Made by a program: the position numbers and the translations under genes. Positions 45,972-57,009 of a stretch of 64,000 nt of DNA are shown here, one piece after another. Positions within the stretch are counted from its first letter, which is position 1. Every line of letters starts with the position of its first letter. This DNA comes from Lysobacteraceae bacterium (lineage in GTDB: Bacteria; Pseudomonadota; Gammaproteobacteria; Nitrococcales; AK92): NCBI GenBank assembly GCA_012523465.1, contig JAAYIK010000008.1, forward strand, positions 1 through 64,000, in the 5' to 3' direction. The notes beneath the pieces were generated by a model. The model was not told the DNA's origin, made no database searches, and saw nothing but the letters and a program-made list of their open reading frames with translations.

Positions 45972-47823
45972 GTCGTTTCAGCTCCAGATAGGCGTCGATG
46001 ACCTGGGCGGCGATGGGGGCGGCGACGCTGCTGCCGCTGTTGCCGTGCTCGACCACCACCGCCACCGCGATCGCAGGGTCATCGACGGGGGCGAAGGCGA
46101 TGAACAGAGCGTGGTCGCGCAGCTCCCGGGCCAGCTCGCTGGCGGCGTAGTCGCGGTCGTCCTGGGAGAGGCTGAACACCTGCGCCGTGCCGCTCTTGCT
46201 CGCCATCTGATAGTCCAGGTTGCGGCCCACCGCCCGAGCGGTGCCGGTGGTGCTGTGCGCCACTCGCCGCATGGCCTCGATCACGTCGTCCCAGTACTGC
46301 TCCTGCTTGAGCTTGATTACCTTGCTGGGCGGCTCGACCAGTGGCGGACTCAGATTGCCGTTGCTGCCGATCTGGCGCAGCAGGTGCGGCCGCACGCGCA
46401 CGCCCCGGTTGGCGATGGTAGCGGTCATGTCCGCCAGCTGTAGCGGCGTGGTCAACATGAAGCCTTGGCCGATGCCGGTAATCAGGGTCTCGCCGTGGAA
46501 CCAGGGCTCGTTGCGGTGGGCCCGCTTCCAGGCGCGGGTCGGCACCAGGCCCGGCAGCTCGCCGGTGAGATCGATGCCGGTGCGCTGGCCCAGGCCGAAA
46601 TCCAGCATGAAGCTGCTGAGATCGTCGATGCCCAGCCGGTAGGCGACATCGTAATAGTAGACGTCGCAGGATTGCGCGATCGACTCGATCAGGTTCATGC
46701 GTCCATGCCCGTAGCGTTTCCAGTCGCGGTAGCGGTGGTCGATGCCGGGCAGGGTGTAGTAGCCGGTGCAGAAAATGTGGTCGTCGGCCCTGACCACGCC
46801 GTGCTCTAGCGCCGCCAGGGCCACCAGCGGCTTGATCACCGAGCCGGGTGGGTACTGGCCGCGCAGGGCGCGGTTGAACAGCGGCGTGTAGGGATCCTGC
46901 TGCAGCGCGCGGTAGGTCTCGATGTCGATGCCGTTGACGAACAGGTTGAGGTCGTAGGTCGGCTTGCTGACGAAGGCCAGGACCTCGCCGGTCTTGGGCT
47001 CGATCATGACGATGGCGCCGGTATGCTCGCCCAGCGCCTCTTCGGCGCGCTGCTGCAGGCGGATGTCGAGGGTGAGATATAAATCCTTGCCCGGGATGGG
47101 GGGCGTGGTCTCCAGGGAGCGAATGACGCGGCCCAGGGCATTGGTCTCCACCTTCTTGACGCCGACGCTGCCGTGCAGCAGGTGCTCGTAGTAGCGCTCG
47201 ATGCCGAGCTTGCCGATGTGGCTGGAGCCGCTGTAGTCGGCGGCGCGGCCCTGGGCGCTCAGCTGGCGCAGCTCTTCGGCGTTGATCCGGCTGACATAGC
47301 CGATGGCGTGGGAGGCGACGGGGCCGAGGGGATAGTAGCGGGTCGGCTGGGCTTGCACTTCCACGCCCGGGAAGTGGTGGCGATCGATGGCGAAGCGGGC
47401 CACTTCCTCTTCGCTGAGCCGCACCTTGAGCGGAATCTCCTCGAAGCGGCGGGAACGGCCCAGCAGCTCGCGGAAGCGGCTCAGGTCCGATTCGCTGATC
47501 TCGATGATCTCGCCCAGGCGCCGCAAGGTGTCATCGATGTCGCGCACTTCCTCCGGCGTGAGTACCAGGCGGAACGAGGGGCGGTTCTCGGCCAGCACGA
47601 CGCCGTTGCGGTCGTAGATCAGGCCTCGCGGCGGCGGCAGGGCGACCAGCTTGATCCGGTTCTCCTGCGACAGCATGCTGTAGTGCTGGTAGCTGGCGAT
47701 CTGCAGATAGCCCAGCCGCAGGATCAGGATCAGGATCAGCACGATCATGCCCGCGCCGGCGATCAGGCAGCGCCGGAACAGCAGCTGTCGCTCCGCTTGT
47801 TGGTCCTTGAGCTGGTCGTGCAT
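45940..47823 (-). CDS. mrdA: Penicillin-binding protein 2 (PBP2), elongation transpeptidase
   Basis: The 627-aa class B PBP crosslinks new wall in the rod complex. It has one N-terminal membrane anchor (~19-40), a dimerisation domain with LPPPRGLIYDRNGVVLAENRPSF, and a transpeptidase domain with SVIK (Ser328-Lys331), SCD (385-387) and KSGTAQV near residue 545. It follows mreD by 4 nt and overlaps rodA, fitting co-expression of PBP2 and RodA. Confidence 0.96.
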   Translation of the reverse strand: MHDQLKDQQAERQLLFRRCLIAGAGMIVLILILILRLGYLQIASYQHYSMLSQENRIKLVALPPPRGLIYDRNGVVLAENRPSFRLVLTPEEVRDIDDTLRRLGEIIEISESDLSRFRELLGRSRRFEEIPLKVRLSEEEVARFAIDRHHFPGVEVQAQPTRYYPLGPVASHAIGYVSRINAEELRQLSAQGRAADYSGSSHIGKLGIERYYEHLLHGSVGVKKVETNALGRVIRSLETTPPIPGKDLYLTLDIRLQQRAEEALGEHTGAIVMIEPKTGEVLAFVSKPTYDLNLFVNGIDIETYRALQQDPYTPLFNRALRGQYPPGSVIKPLVALAALEHGVVRADDHIFCTGYYTLPGIDHRYRDWKRYGHGRMNLIESIAQSCDVYYYDVAYRLGIDDLSSFMLDFGLGQRTGIDLTGELPGLVPTRAWKRAHRNEPWFHGETLITGIGQGFMLTTPLQLADMTATIANRGVRVRPHLLRQIGSNGNLSPPLVEPPSKVIKLKQEQYWDDVIEAMRRVAHSTTGTARAVGRNLDYQMASKSGTAQVFSLSQDDRDYAASELARELRDHALFIAFAPVDDPAIAVAVVVEHGNSGSSVAAPIAAQVIDAYLELKRLDADRQSTAE

Positions 47824-47827
47824 TCCC

Positions 47828-48316
47828 TCACCGCACCCCGAAGCGGTGTCGCAGCTCCCGCATGAGGAAGAACACCGCCGGCCACAGCACGGCGCCGGTC
47901 AGCGCACCCAGCCAGTAGCTTGTGACCGGCAGCGGCCGGCCGACAAAGCTGTTGCTCCACAGCACCAGCAGGCGCACCGCCAGCAGTAGCAGCATGACGC
48001 TGAGCGCCTGTTGCCACAATGGAAAGACCCGCACTTGCTGGTGCAGCTTCAGCGTCAGGAAGGCCAGCAGCGCGTAGGCCAGCGCATGCTGTCCCAGCAG
48101 GCTGCTCTGCAGGACGTCCTGCAGCAGGCCGCATAGCCAGCCGACGCCGACCCCGACCCGCTCCGGCAGGGCAAAGCACCAGTACACTAGCACCAGCGCC
48201 ACCCAGTCCGGACGCGCGTAGGTCAGCCACGGCGGCAGCGGCACGATGGTCAGGACATAAGCGAGCAGAAAGCTGGCGACGATGAACCAGCCGCCCTGAT
48301 GGCGCGTCTCGGTCAT
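47828..48316 (-). CDS. mreD: Rod shape-determining membrane protein MreD
   Basis: The 162-aa integral membrane protein with 5-6 hydrophobic helices matches MreD: IVPLPPWLTYARPDWVALVLVYWCFALPERVGVGVGWLCGLLQD is the family core. It connects MreC and the MreB filament with PBP2-RodA. The start overlaps mreC by 4 nt (ATGA), so translation is coupled. Confidence 0.92.
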   Translation of the reverse strand: MTETRHQGGWFIVASFLLAYVLTIVPLPPWLTYARPDWVALVLVYWCFALPERVGVGVGWLCGLLQDVLQSSLLGQHALAYALLAFLTLKLHQQVRVFPLWQQALSVMLLLLAVRLLVLWSNSFVGRPLPVTSYWLGALTGAVLWPAVFFLMRELRHRFGVR

Positions 48317-49191
48317 GGTCGTCCTGCCGTAGGCTCCGTTTCGGCCTCCGCGGCCGTGGTTTCAATGGCTTGGTTGCTGGGGCGCACCAGCAGGACCTGG
48401 CGGCTGCGATCCAGTGCTGCGGCCGGCTCCACGCTGATGCGGGCGAACGGCTGGCCGGGTTCAATCACCACGCTGGTCACGCGACCGACCGGATAGCCGG
48501 GCGGGAAGCGCCCGCCGAAGCCGGAGGTCACCAGCAGATCGCCGGGCTCGATGTCGGCGTTGTTGGGTACGTGCACCAGCTCCAGGCGGCTGGTGTCGCC
48601 GGTGCCTTGGGCGATGGCGCGGACGCCGCTGCGGTTGACCTGCACCGGGATGGCGTGGCTGGGGTCGGTGATCAGCCGCACCACGGCCGACAATGGGCCG
48701 ACCTGGTCGACCTGCCCCATGACGCCGCGCGCATCCAGGACTGGCTGGCCGACGTAGACGCCGGTGCGGCTGCCCTTGTTGATCTGGACCAGGTGGGCGG
48801 CCGGGTCGAGGTCGACCCGCATCAGGCTGGCGGCGAGCACGGATTCGGTGACCTGGTAGGACGATTGCAGCAGCTCGCGCAGGGCGATGTTCTCGCGCTC
48901 CAGCGCGTCCAGCCGCTGCAGGCGGGCCTCGTACAGCAACTGCTGGGCCTGCAGCTGGGCGATTTGCTCAAGCAGCTGGCGGCGGCTGGAGAACTGTTCC
49001 TTGAGCTGGGCACCCAGGCCGAAGGGCAGGTCCACCGCTGCCTGGACCGGGTAGGCGAGCAACGAAAGAGCGTCCCGCACCGGCTGCGCCAGCTGGCGCC
49101 GGTGGTCAAGAAACATCAGTGCCAGCGACAGGATCGTCAGTATCAGAATGCGCGTCGCCAGCGATGGTCGCCGTTGAAATAGCGGTTTGAT
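48313..49191 (-). CDS. mreC: Rod shape-determining protein MreC, apparent ATC start
   Basis: MreC is the periplasmic scaffold of the rod complex. The first ATG in this frame is at 49116, but the frame is open upstream to 49206 and encodes IKPLFQRRPSLATRILILTILSLALMF, which aligns with the E. coli N-terminus (MKPIFSRGPSL) and supplies the membrane anchor. The homology begins exactly at an ATC codon (49191-49189), with AGGG about 8 nt before. No in-frame ATG, GTG or TTG exists before 49116. The protein would be 292 aa: anchor, coiled coil (~50-110), then the beta domain (VQINKGSRTGVYVGQPVLDARGVMGQV). A sequencing error is the alternative. Confidence 0.85.
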   Translation of the reverse strand: MKPLFQRRPSLATRILILTILSLALMFLDHRRQLAQPVRDALSLLAYPVQAAVDLPFGLGAQLKEQFSSRRQLLEQIAQLQAQQLLYEARLQRLDALERENIALRELLQSSYQVTESVLAASLMRVDLDPAAHLVQINKGSRTGVYVGQPVLDARGVMGQVDQVGPLSAVVRLITDPSHAIPVQVNRSGVRAIAQGTGDTSRLELVHVPNNADIEPGDLLVTSGFGGRFPPGYPVGRVTSVVIEPGQPFARISVEPAAALDRSRQVLLVRPSNQAIETTAAEAETEPTAGRP

Positions 49192-49331
49192 GGTGCTGCC
49201 CTGAATTCATTGTCCAAGCCACGGTGGCCCGGCGCCGCCAGCAAGGGCGTCGCAAGGCCACCTGGCTGCCCGCCGGCCGGCGGACGATTCAGGGCGATGG
49301 CTTGCGACGTCCCTGGTCGGAGGTGCAGCGC

Positions 49332-50782
<1,451 letters not shown>

Positions 50783-50806
50783 CGTCCTGCCTGTTCGGGA
50801 ACATCC

Positions 50807-52261
50807 ATGCACGACAAAACGATTGCTGAACTGTCCGCCGCGCTGGCGGCGCGCGAGCTGTCCGCGGTGGAGCTGACCCAGGCCCTGCTGGATCGTATCG
50901 AAGCCCATAATGGGACGCTCAACGCCTTCATCACGGTGACGGCGGAGCAGGCGCTGGAGCAGGCGCGGCGGGCCGATGAGCGCATCGCCAAAGGCGAGGC
51001 GGGTGCGCTGACGGGCATCCCCATCGCCCACAAGGACAACTTCTGCACCGCCGGGGTGCTCACCACCTGCGCCTCGCGCATGCTGCACAACTTCGTCCCG
51101 CCCTATGACGCCACTGTGGTAGCCCGGCTGGAAGAGGCCGGCGTGGTCATGCTGGGCAAGACCAACATGGACGAGTTCGCCATGGGCTCGTCCAACGAAA
51201 CCAGCTACTACGGCCCGGTCAAGAATCCTTGGGATACCGAGCGGGTGCCGGGAGGCTCCTCGGGCGGGTCGGCGGCGGCGGTCGCCGCTGGCCTGGTGCC
51301 CGGCGCCACCGCCACCGACACTGGCGGCTCGGTGCGCCAGCCGGCCGCCTTCTGCGGCGTCTCCGGACTCAAGCCCACCTACGGGCGGGTGTCGCGCTAC
51401 GGCATTGTGGCCTTCGCTTCCAGCCTCGATCAGGCGTCGGTGATCGCGCGCAGCGCCGAGGATCTGGCGCTGCTGCTCCAGGCCATGGCCGGTTTCGACG
51501 AGCGCGACTCCACCTGCGTCGACCTGGCGGTGCCGGATTACCGCGCCGGCCTGGAACAGCCGCTGGACGGCGTCAGGATCGGCTTGCCCAGGGAGTATTT
51601 CCAGGACGGCGTGGAGCCGGAGCTGGCGAAGGTGATCGAGGCCGCGGTCGAGGAGTACCGACGGCTGGGCGCCGAGATCAAGGAGGTGTCGCTGCCGCAC
51701 AACGCGCTGGCGGTGGCGGCCTACCATGTGATCGCGCCGGCCGAGGCATCCTCTAACCTGGCCCGTTTTGATGGCGTGCGCTACGGCTACCGCTGCGAGA
51801 ACCCGCGCGACCTGGAAGATCTCTACATGCGCTCCCGGGGCGAGGGGTTCGGCACCGAGGTCAAGCGGCGGCTGCTGATCGGCACGCGCGCGCTGCTGGC
51901 GGAGTACTACCAGGACGCCTTCCTCAAGGCGCAGAAGATCCGCCGCCTGATCCATAACGATTTCATCGAGGCGTTCAAGCAGGTCGATGTGCTGCTGGGA
52001 CCGACCACCGGCGCCCCCGCCTTCCGGTTGGGCGAGAAGAGCGCGGATCCGGTGCAGATGTACCTGACCGACGTCTTCACCATTGCCGCCAACCTGGCGG
52101 GCCTGCCGGCGCTGTCGCTCCCGGCCGGGCAGGTGGACGGGCTGCCGGTCGGCATGCAGCTGATCGGCCGCCACTTCGACGAGGCGCGGCTGCTCAATCT
52201 CGCCCACCGCTTCCAGCAAGCAACCGACTGGCACACCGTCCGTCCGCAGAATTTCGAGTAA
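50807..52261 (+). CDS. gatA: Asp/Glu-tRNA(Asn/Gln) amidotransferase subunit A
   Basis: GatA (484 aa) releases ammonia from glutamine for transamidation of misacylated tRNA. The amidase-signature catalytic residues are all present: Lys76 in IPIAHKDNF, the cis-Ser in [16 protein letters not shown] (151-155) and the nucleophile Ser175 in [15 protein letters not shown]. The gene starts 24 nt after gatC and ends 10 nt before gatB. Confidence 0.97.
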   Translation: MHDKTIAELSAALAARELSAVELTQALLDRIEAHNGTLNAFITVTAEQALEQARRADERIAKGEAGALTGIPIAHKDNFCTAGVLTTCASRMLHNFVPPYDATVVARLEEAGVVMLGKTNMDEFAMGSSNETSYYGPVKNPWDTERVPGGSSGGSAAAVAAGLVPGATATDTGGSVRQPAAFCGVSGLKPTYGRVSRYGIVAFASSLDQASVIARSAEDLALLLQAMAGFDERDSTCVDLAVPDYRAGLEQPLDGVRIGLPREYFQDGVEPELAKVIEAAVEEYRRLGAEIKEVSLPHNALAVAAYHVIAPAEASSNLARFDGVRYGYRCENPRDLEDLYMRSRGEGFGTEVKRRLLIGTRALLAEYYQDAFLKAQKIRRLIHNDFIEAFKQVDVLLGPTTGAPAFRLGEKSADPVQMYLTDVFTIAANLAGLPALSLPAGQVDGLPVGMQLIGRHFDEARLLNLAHRFQQATDWHTVRPQNFE

Positions 52262-52271
52262 GGTGCCTACG

Positions 52272-53720
52272 ATGGAATGGGAAACAGTCATTGGCCTTGA
52301 GGTCCACGCTCAGCTGATGACCCGGAGCAAGATCTTCTCCGGCGCCTCGACTGCATACGGCGCAGCGCCCAACACCCAGGCTTGCGCGGTGGACCTGGCC
52401 ATGCCCGGCACTCTGCCGGTGCTGAACGAAGAGGCGCTGCGCATGGCGGTCAAGTTCGGGCTGGCTATCGGCGCAGAGATTCCCGACCGCTCCGTGTTTG
52501 CGCGCAAGAATTACTTCTATCCGGACCTGCCCAAGGGCTACCAAATCTCCCAGCACGACCAGCCGGTGGTCGCCAATGGCTACATCGAGATCGATCTCGA
52601 GGACGGCACCACCAAGCGCATCGGCATCATCCGGGCGCATCTGGAGGAGGACGCCGGCAAGTCGCTGCACGAGGACTTCCACGGCCTGACCGGCATTGAC
52701 CTGCACCGGGCCGGCACACCGCTGCTGGAGATCGTCTCCGCGCCGGATCTGCGCAGCGCCAAGGAGGCCGTCGCCTATCTCAAGAAGCTGCACAGCCTGG
52801 TCACCTATCTTGAGATCTGCGACGGCAACATGCAGGAGGGCAGCTTCCGCTGCGATGCCAACGTCTCGGTGCGGCGCAAGGGCGACCCCTGCTTCGGGAC
52901 CCGGGTGGAGCTGAAGAACATCAACTCCTTTCGCTTCGTCGAGCGAGCGATCAACTATGAGGTCGAGCGCCAGATCGACCTGCTGGAGTCAGGCGGCCAG
53001 GTGGTGCAGGAGACCCGCCTGTACGACGCCGACCGCAACGAGACCCGCTCCATGCGGACCAAAGAAGAAGCCACCGACTACCGCTACTTCCCGGATCCCG
53101 ACCTGCTGCCGGTGGTTATCACCAGCGAATTCATCGAGTCGGTGCGCAAAACCCTGCCGGAGCTGCCTGACGCCAAGCGCGACCGCTTCATGGAGCAGTA
53201 CGGCCTGTCCCGCTACGATGCCGATGTGCTGACCAGCACCCGCGAGCTGGCCGACTACTACGAGGCGGTGGTGCGGGCCGCCGGCCAGGATCAGGCCAAG
53301 CCGGCCGCCAACTGGGTCATGGGCGAGCTGTCCGGAGCGTTGAACCGGGATGGCATCGACATCACCGCTTCCCCGGTGAGCGCCGAGATGCTGGCCCAGC
53401 TGCTGCAGCGCATCGCCGACAACACCATTTCCGGTCGCATCGCCAAAGAAGTGTTCGAAGCCATGTGGGAGGGCGAGGGCAGCGCCGACGAGATCATCGA
53501 GAAGCGCGGCCTGAAGCAGATCACTGACGTGGCCGCCATCGAGGCCATGATCGACGAGGTACTCGCCGCCCATCCCAAGCAGGTTGAGCAGTACAAGAGC
53601 GGCCAGGCCAAGCTGCTGGGCTACTTCGTCGGCCAGGTGATGAAGCTCAGCGGCGGCAAGGCCAACCCGGCGCAGCTCAATCAGTTGCTGCGGCAGAAGC
53701 TGGGGTCGGCCGGCGAATAG
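52272..53720 (+). CDS. gatB: Asp/Glu-tRNA(Asn/Gln) amidotransferase subunit B
   Basis: GatB (482 aa) holds the misacylated tRNA and performs the transamidation. Family signatures are [48 protein letters not shown]-like [27 protein letters not shown] and [16 protein letters not shown]-terminal YqeY-like tail domain (~330-482) binds tRNA. I prefer the ATG at 52272 over the GTG at 52263. The presence of gatCAB implies that Gln-tRNA and/or Asn-tRNA is made indirectly. Confidence 0.97.
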   Translation: MEWETVIGLEVHAQLMTRSKIFSGASTAYGAAPNTQACAVDLAMPGTLPVLNEEALRMAVKFGLAIGAEIPDRSVFARKNYFYPDLPKGYQISQHDQPVVANGYIEIDLEDGTTKRIGIIRAHLEEDAGKSLHEDFHGLTGIDLHRAGTPLLEIVSAPDLRSAKEAVAYLKKLHSLVTYLEICDGNMQEGSFRCDANVSVRRKGDPCFGTRVELKNINSFRFVERAINYEVERQIDLLESGGQVVQETRLYDADRNETRSMRTKEEATDYRYFPDPDLLPVVITSEFIESVRKTLPELPDAKRDRFMEQYGLSRYDADVLTSTRELADYYEAVVRAAGQDQAKPAANWVMGELSGALNRDGIDITASPVSAEMLAQLLQRIADNTISGRIAKEVFEAMWEGEGSADEIIEKRGLKQITDVAAIEAMIDEVLAAHPKQVEQYKSGQAKLLGYFVGQVMKLSGGKANPAQLNQLLRQKLGSAGE

Positions 53721-53743
53721 CGCCGGCGGGCCTGTCGGCTGCC

Positions 53744-53764
53744 CCGGCCAGGAACCCTGGCCGG
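53744..53764 (+). terminator. Hairpin between gatB and hslO
   Basis: CCGGCCAGG and CCTGGCCGG form a perfect 9-bp stem with an AAC loop. It lies just after gatB and overlaps the GGAG that would serve the hslO GTG start at 53771. It may be the gatCAB terminator or a translational element. Confidence 0.5.
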
Positions 53765-53770
53765 AGCCCA

Positions 53771-54667
53771 GTGTCGGTAGTTCACATGAGCATACCCGAT
53801 CGTTTGTACCGCTTTCTGTTCGAGCGCGCCGACGTGCGCGGCCAGATCGTGCAGCTGGAGGCCGCCTATCAGGAGGTGATCCGGCGGCGCGCTTATTCGC
53901 CGGTGCTGCGCGACCTGGTCGGCCAGGCCATGGCGGCGGCCGCGCTGCTCGGCTCCATCATCAAGTTTCGCGGCTCGCTTACCCTGCAGGTGCAGGGGCA
54001 GGGTGAACAGGGGCTGACGTTGCTGGTGGTGCAAGCGACCAGCGGCGGCGGTCTGCGCGCGCTGGCCCGCTGGCAGGGCGAGCTGCCGGCAGAGGCCACC
54101 CTGGGCCAGCTGTGCCCTGACAGCTATCTGGCCATTACCATCGAGCCGGACGAAGGCGAGCGTTACCAGGGCATCGTCGCCCTCGATGGTGGCAGCCTGG
54201 CGCAGGCGCTGGACAATTATTTCGAGAACTCCGAGCAGCTGGCCACACGGGTGTGGCTGGCGGCCGACGGCGAGCGGGCGGCGGGCATGTTGATCCAGCG
54301 TCTGCCTGGCGAAGTCCGGGACGAGGACGCCTGGCCCCGCGCCGAAGCGCTGGCGGCCACCATCACCGCCGAGGAGCTGCTGCAGCTCAGCCCGCCGACC
54401 ATCATCCACCGGCTGTTCCACGAAGAGGACATCCGCCTGTTCGACCCGAGCCCGCTGCGCTTCCAGTGCACTTGCTCCCGCGAGCGGGTCGGCGCCATGC
54501 TGCGCTCGCTGGGGCCGGAAGAGGTGAAGGGGATCTTACAGGAGCAGGGGCAGGTCGAGGTCCACTGCGATTTCTGCAACCAGGGCTATCGCTTCGACGC
54601 CGTGGACGTGGAGCAGCTGCTGCGCGCCGCGGATGGGCCACCCGAGCCGCCGCCGACGCTGCACTAG
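53771..54667 (+). CDS. hslO: Hsp33 redox-regulated chaperone
   Basis: HslO protects proteins during oxidative stress; oxidation of its zinc-bound cysteines opens the chaperone. The product is 298 aa from the GTG at 53771 or 293 aa from the ATG at 53786. The N-terminal core matches E. coli (DRLYRFLFERADVRGQIVQLE, IEPDEGERYQGIVAL). The zinc switch is complete: the CTC pair in FQCTCSRERVG and the CDFC pair in VHCDFCNQGYRF. Confidence 0.94.
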   Translation: MSVVHMSIPDRLYRFLFERADVRGQIVQLEAAYQEVIRRRAYSPVLRDLVGQAMAAAALLGSIIKFRGSLTLQVQGQGEQGLTLLVVQATSGGGLRALARWQGELPAEATLGQLCPDSYLAITIEPDEGERYQGIVALDGGSLAQALDNYFENSEQLATRVWLAADGERAAGMLIQRLPGEVRDEDAWPRAEALAATITAEELLQLSPPTIIHRLFHEEDIRLFDPSPLRFQCTCSRERVGAMLRSLGPEEVKGILQEQGQVEVHCDFCNQGYRFDAVDVEQLLRAADGPPEPPPTLH

Positions 54668-54675
54668 CGCCGGCC

Positions 54676-56010
54676 TCACCAGCCGGGCAGCTCCAGCCGG
54701 AAACGGGCGCCGCCCAGCTCGCTGCGCTCGATCTGCACCTGCCCGTTGACGTTGGCGGCCAGCTCGGCGACGACCGCCAGGCCGATGCCTTGCCCTGGCA
54801 CTTGCTCGTCGGCGCGCACGCCGCGCTCGAGCACGGCCCGCGCTGCCGCCGGATCGATGCCGGGGCCGTCGTCCTCCACGATCAGCAGCAGCCCGCCCTG
54901 CGCCGTCAGCGGTCTGGCCTCGATGCGGATGTGCCGCCGTCCCCACTTGTAGGCGTTGTCGAGCAAGTTGCCCAGCACTTCCATCAAATCGCCCTCGCTG
55001 CCGGGGAAGCTCGCCTCGGCGGCCACCGCGCTGTCCACTCGCATGGGCTTGTCGGCGTAGGCTTTGGCCAGCGCGCGCAGGACCCGCTCCAGCACTGGCG
55101 CTACCGGCTGCGGCGCGCTCAGCAGCAAATGGTGGTGGCTGGCGGCTGCGCGCCGCAGCTGATATTGGATGCTGGCGTCGATGCGGTCGATCTGCTCGAG
55201 GGCTTCCGCCGGCTCCAGCTGGCCGCTTTCCAGCGCATTACGCAGCACCGTCAGCGGAGTTTTGAGACTGTGGGCGAGATTGGCCAGGGTGTCGCGGTAG
55301 TGGATGGTGCGGCGGCGCTCGCTCTGCAGCAGCCGGTTCAGGCTCCGGACCAGTCCGGTGATTTCCAGCGGATAGCGGCCTTGCAGCATGGTGGCCCGGC
55401 CGCACTCGATGTCCCGCAGATCGCGGGCGACCGCACTGAGCGGCTGCAGGCTCCAGTACAGCACCAGCAGCTGGGTCAGCAGCAGCGCGATGGCCGCCAC
55501 CGCCAGCCAGCCCCACAGGCTGGCGCGGAAGGCGGCCAGCTGGGCCTGATAGGCAGCGGTGTCCTCCGCCACATGCAGGGTGAACTCGGCCTGCCGGCCG
55601 CTAGCTTCTTCCCAGGACAGGCCATAAGCCAGCGCGTAGAGCGCCATGCCGTTGCTCTCGTGACGGTAGCTGCGGCTTTCCCCGGCGGGCAGGAAGGCCT
55701 CGGGCTCCCAGTCCAGGGTCAGCAGCGAGGGTGAGCGCCAGACCGGCCCGGTGCGGCCCAGGATCACGGCGTACAGGCCGGAGCCCGGCGTGCTCAGGCG
55801 GGCATCGGGCAGAGTCTGGGGCAGCAGCTGGGCGTCGTCGCTGAGGTGGGCGGCGGCGAGCAGGGTGTAGACCGCGCCCTGCAGCCGCTCCATCTGGGCG
55901 CGGTCCAGGCTTTGCCGGAAGGCCTGGTCCAGCACCGTACCGGTGAGGCCGATAAAGAAGAGAACCACGAGCCCGGCCAGCGACAGCAGCCGGCGGCGCA
56001 GGGAGATCAT
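54676..56010 (-). CDS. PhoQ-like sensor histidine kinase
   Basis: The 444-residue membrane kinase has two transmembrane helices (~10-30 and ~165-187) around a periplasmic sensor of about 135 residues, a HAMP region, an H-box with LAHSLKTPLTVLRNALESG, and an HATPase domain with VLGNLLDNAYKWGRR (N box), VEDDGPGI (G1) and GQGIGLAVVAELA (G2). It overlaps the regulator gene by 4 nt. The sensor region is less acidic than in PhoQ of enterics, so the Mg2+ signal cannot be assumed. Confidence 0.88.
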   Translation of the reverse strand: MISLRRRLLSLAGLVVLFFIGLTGTVLDQAFRQSLDRAQMERLQGAVYTLLAAAHLSDDAQLLPQTLPDARLSTPGSGLYAVILGRTGPVWRSPSLLTLDWEPEAFLPAGESRSYRHESNGMALYALAYGLSWEEASGRQAEFTLHVAEDTAAYQAQLAAFRASLWGWLAVAAIALLLTQLLVLYWSLQPLSAVARDLRDIECGRATMLQGRYPLEITGLVRSLNRLLQSERRRTIHYRDTLANLAHSLKTPLTVLRNALESGQLEPAEALEQIDRIDASIQYQLRRAAASHHHLLLSAPQPVAPVLERVLRALAKAYADKPMRVDSAVAAEASFPGSEGDLMEVLGNLLDNAYKWGRRHIRIEARPLTAQGGLLLIVEDDGPGIDPAAARAVLERGVRADEQVPGQGIGLAVVAELAANVNGQVQIERSELGGARFRLELPGW

Positions 56011-56678
56011 CGCAGGGTAAACCGGTAGCCGCGGCCGCGCAGCGTCTCGATGGGCTGCAGGCTGTTGTCGGGATCCAGCTTGCGGCGCAGGCGGCCGATG
56101 AAGACCTCGACGGTGTTGCTGTCGCGCTCCTCGTCGTCGTGGTAGAGCCGCTCGGCGATGTCGCTCTTGGAGACCACCTTGCCGGCCTCGAACATGAGGT
56201 ACTCGAGGAGGCGGTATTCGAAGGCAGTGAGCTCGACCGGGCGGCCGGCGACGCTAACCTCCTGGCTGCGGGTGTCGAGGCGGACGGGGCCGGCTTCCAG
56301 CACCGGCCGGGTCCAGCCGCCGGCTCGCCGCAGCAGGGCGTTGACCCGGGCCAGCAGCTCCTCCATCTGGAACGGCTTGACCAGGTAGTCGTCGGCGCCG
56401 GCTTCCAGCCCTTCCACCTTGTCCTGCCAGCGGTCGCGGGCGGTGAGGATGAGAATGGGGAAAGCGCGTCCGCCGGCGCGCAGCCGGCGGATCAGATCCA
56501 GTCCCGCCAGCTTGGGCAGTCCCAGGTCGACGATGGCGAGATCGACCGGGTACTCCTGCCCCATGTAGAGCCCTTCCGTGCCGTCGGCGGCGACGTCGAC
56601 CACATGGCCGGCGGTCTGCAACCGGTCCTGCAGCTGCCGGCGCAGGGTGGGCTCGTCTTCCACGATCAGGATACGCAT
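56007..56678 (-). CDS. PhoP-like OmpR-family response regulator
   Basis: The 223-aa regulator has a receiver domain with ILIVEDEP, Asp51 in AIVDLGLPKLAG and the Lys of YLVKPF. A winged-helix output domain (~130-223) contains ELTAFEYRLLEYLMFEAGKVVSKSDIAERLY and VFIGRLRRKLDPDNSLQPIETLRGRGYRF. Sequence and partner are closest to PhoP. The ATGA overlap with the kinase gene shows one operon. A PepSY gene is just upstream. Confidence 0.92.
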   Translation of the reverse strand: MRILIVEDEPTLRRQLQDRLQTAGHVVDVAADGTEGLYMGQEYPVDLAIVDLGLPKLAGLDLIRRLRAGGRAFPILILTARDRWQDKVEGLEAGADDYLVKPFQMEELLARVNALLRRAGGWTRPVLEAGPVRLDTRSQEVSVAGRPVELTAFEYRLLEYLMFEAGKVVSKSDIAERLYHDDEERDSNTVEVFIGRLRRKLDPDNSLQPIETLRGRGYRFTLR

Positions 56679-56685
56679 GTCCGCC

Positions 56686-56979
56686 TCAGAAAATCCGCCC
56701 GCTGCGGGGATCGACCCGGTACGCCTTGACTTGCCCCTTGCGCACCAGCACCCGGATCAGGTAGTAGGTGCGCTCCTCGTCCCGCACCACCTCGGCCGCC
56801 AGCACCCGGCCGCCGGTGCGCTCCTGCACCAGCCTGGCCGCTTGGTCGAGCGTGAGGGACCGCTGCTGCTGGGCGACCTGCAGCGGCGCGGCGGCCGCGG
56901 CAGCCTGCGGCGCGGCGGCCGGCAGCAGCAGGAGAAGCGTGCAAAGCGCGATCAGGGCGCGTCGCGGCGACATCGTCAT
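56686..56979 (-). CDS. PepSY-domain secreted protein
   Basis: The 97-residue product has a signal peptide (MTMSPRRALIALCTLLLLLPAAAPQAAA, cleavage ~28) and a single PepSY domain: LTLDQAARLVQERTGGRVLAAEVVRDEERTYYLIRVLVRKGQVKAYRVDPRSGRIF. It starts a PepSY-regulator-kinase operon, 7 nt ahead of the regulator gene. Such proteins often act as periplasmic modulators of the kinase or of proteolysis. Confidence 0.87.
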   Translation of the reverse strand: MTMSPRRALIALCTLLLLLPAAAPQAAAAAAPLQVAQQQRSLTLDQAARLVQERTGGRVLAAEVVRDEERTYYLIRVLVRKGQVKAYRVDPRSGRIF

Positions 56980-57009
56980 CCTCGTAGCTGGACGCGCCCC
57001 AGGTGCTGC

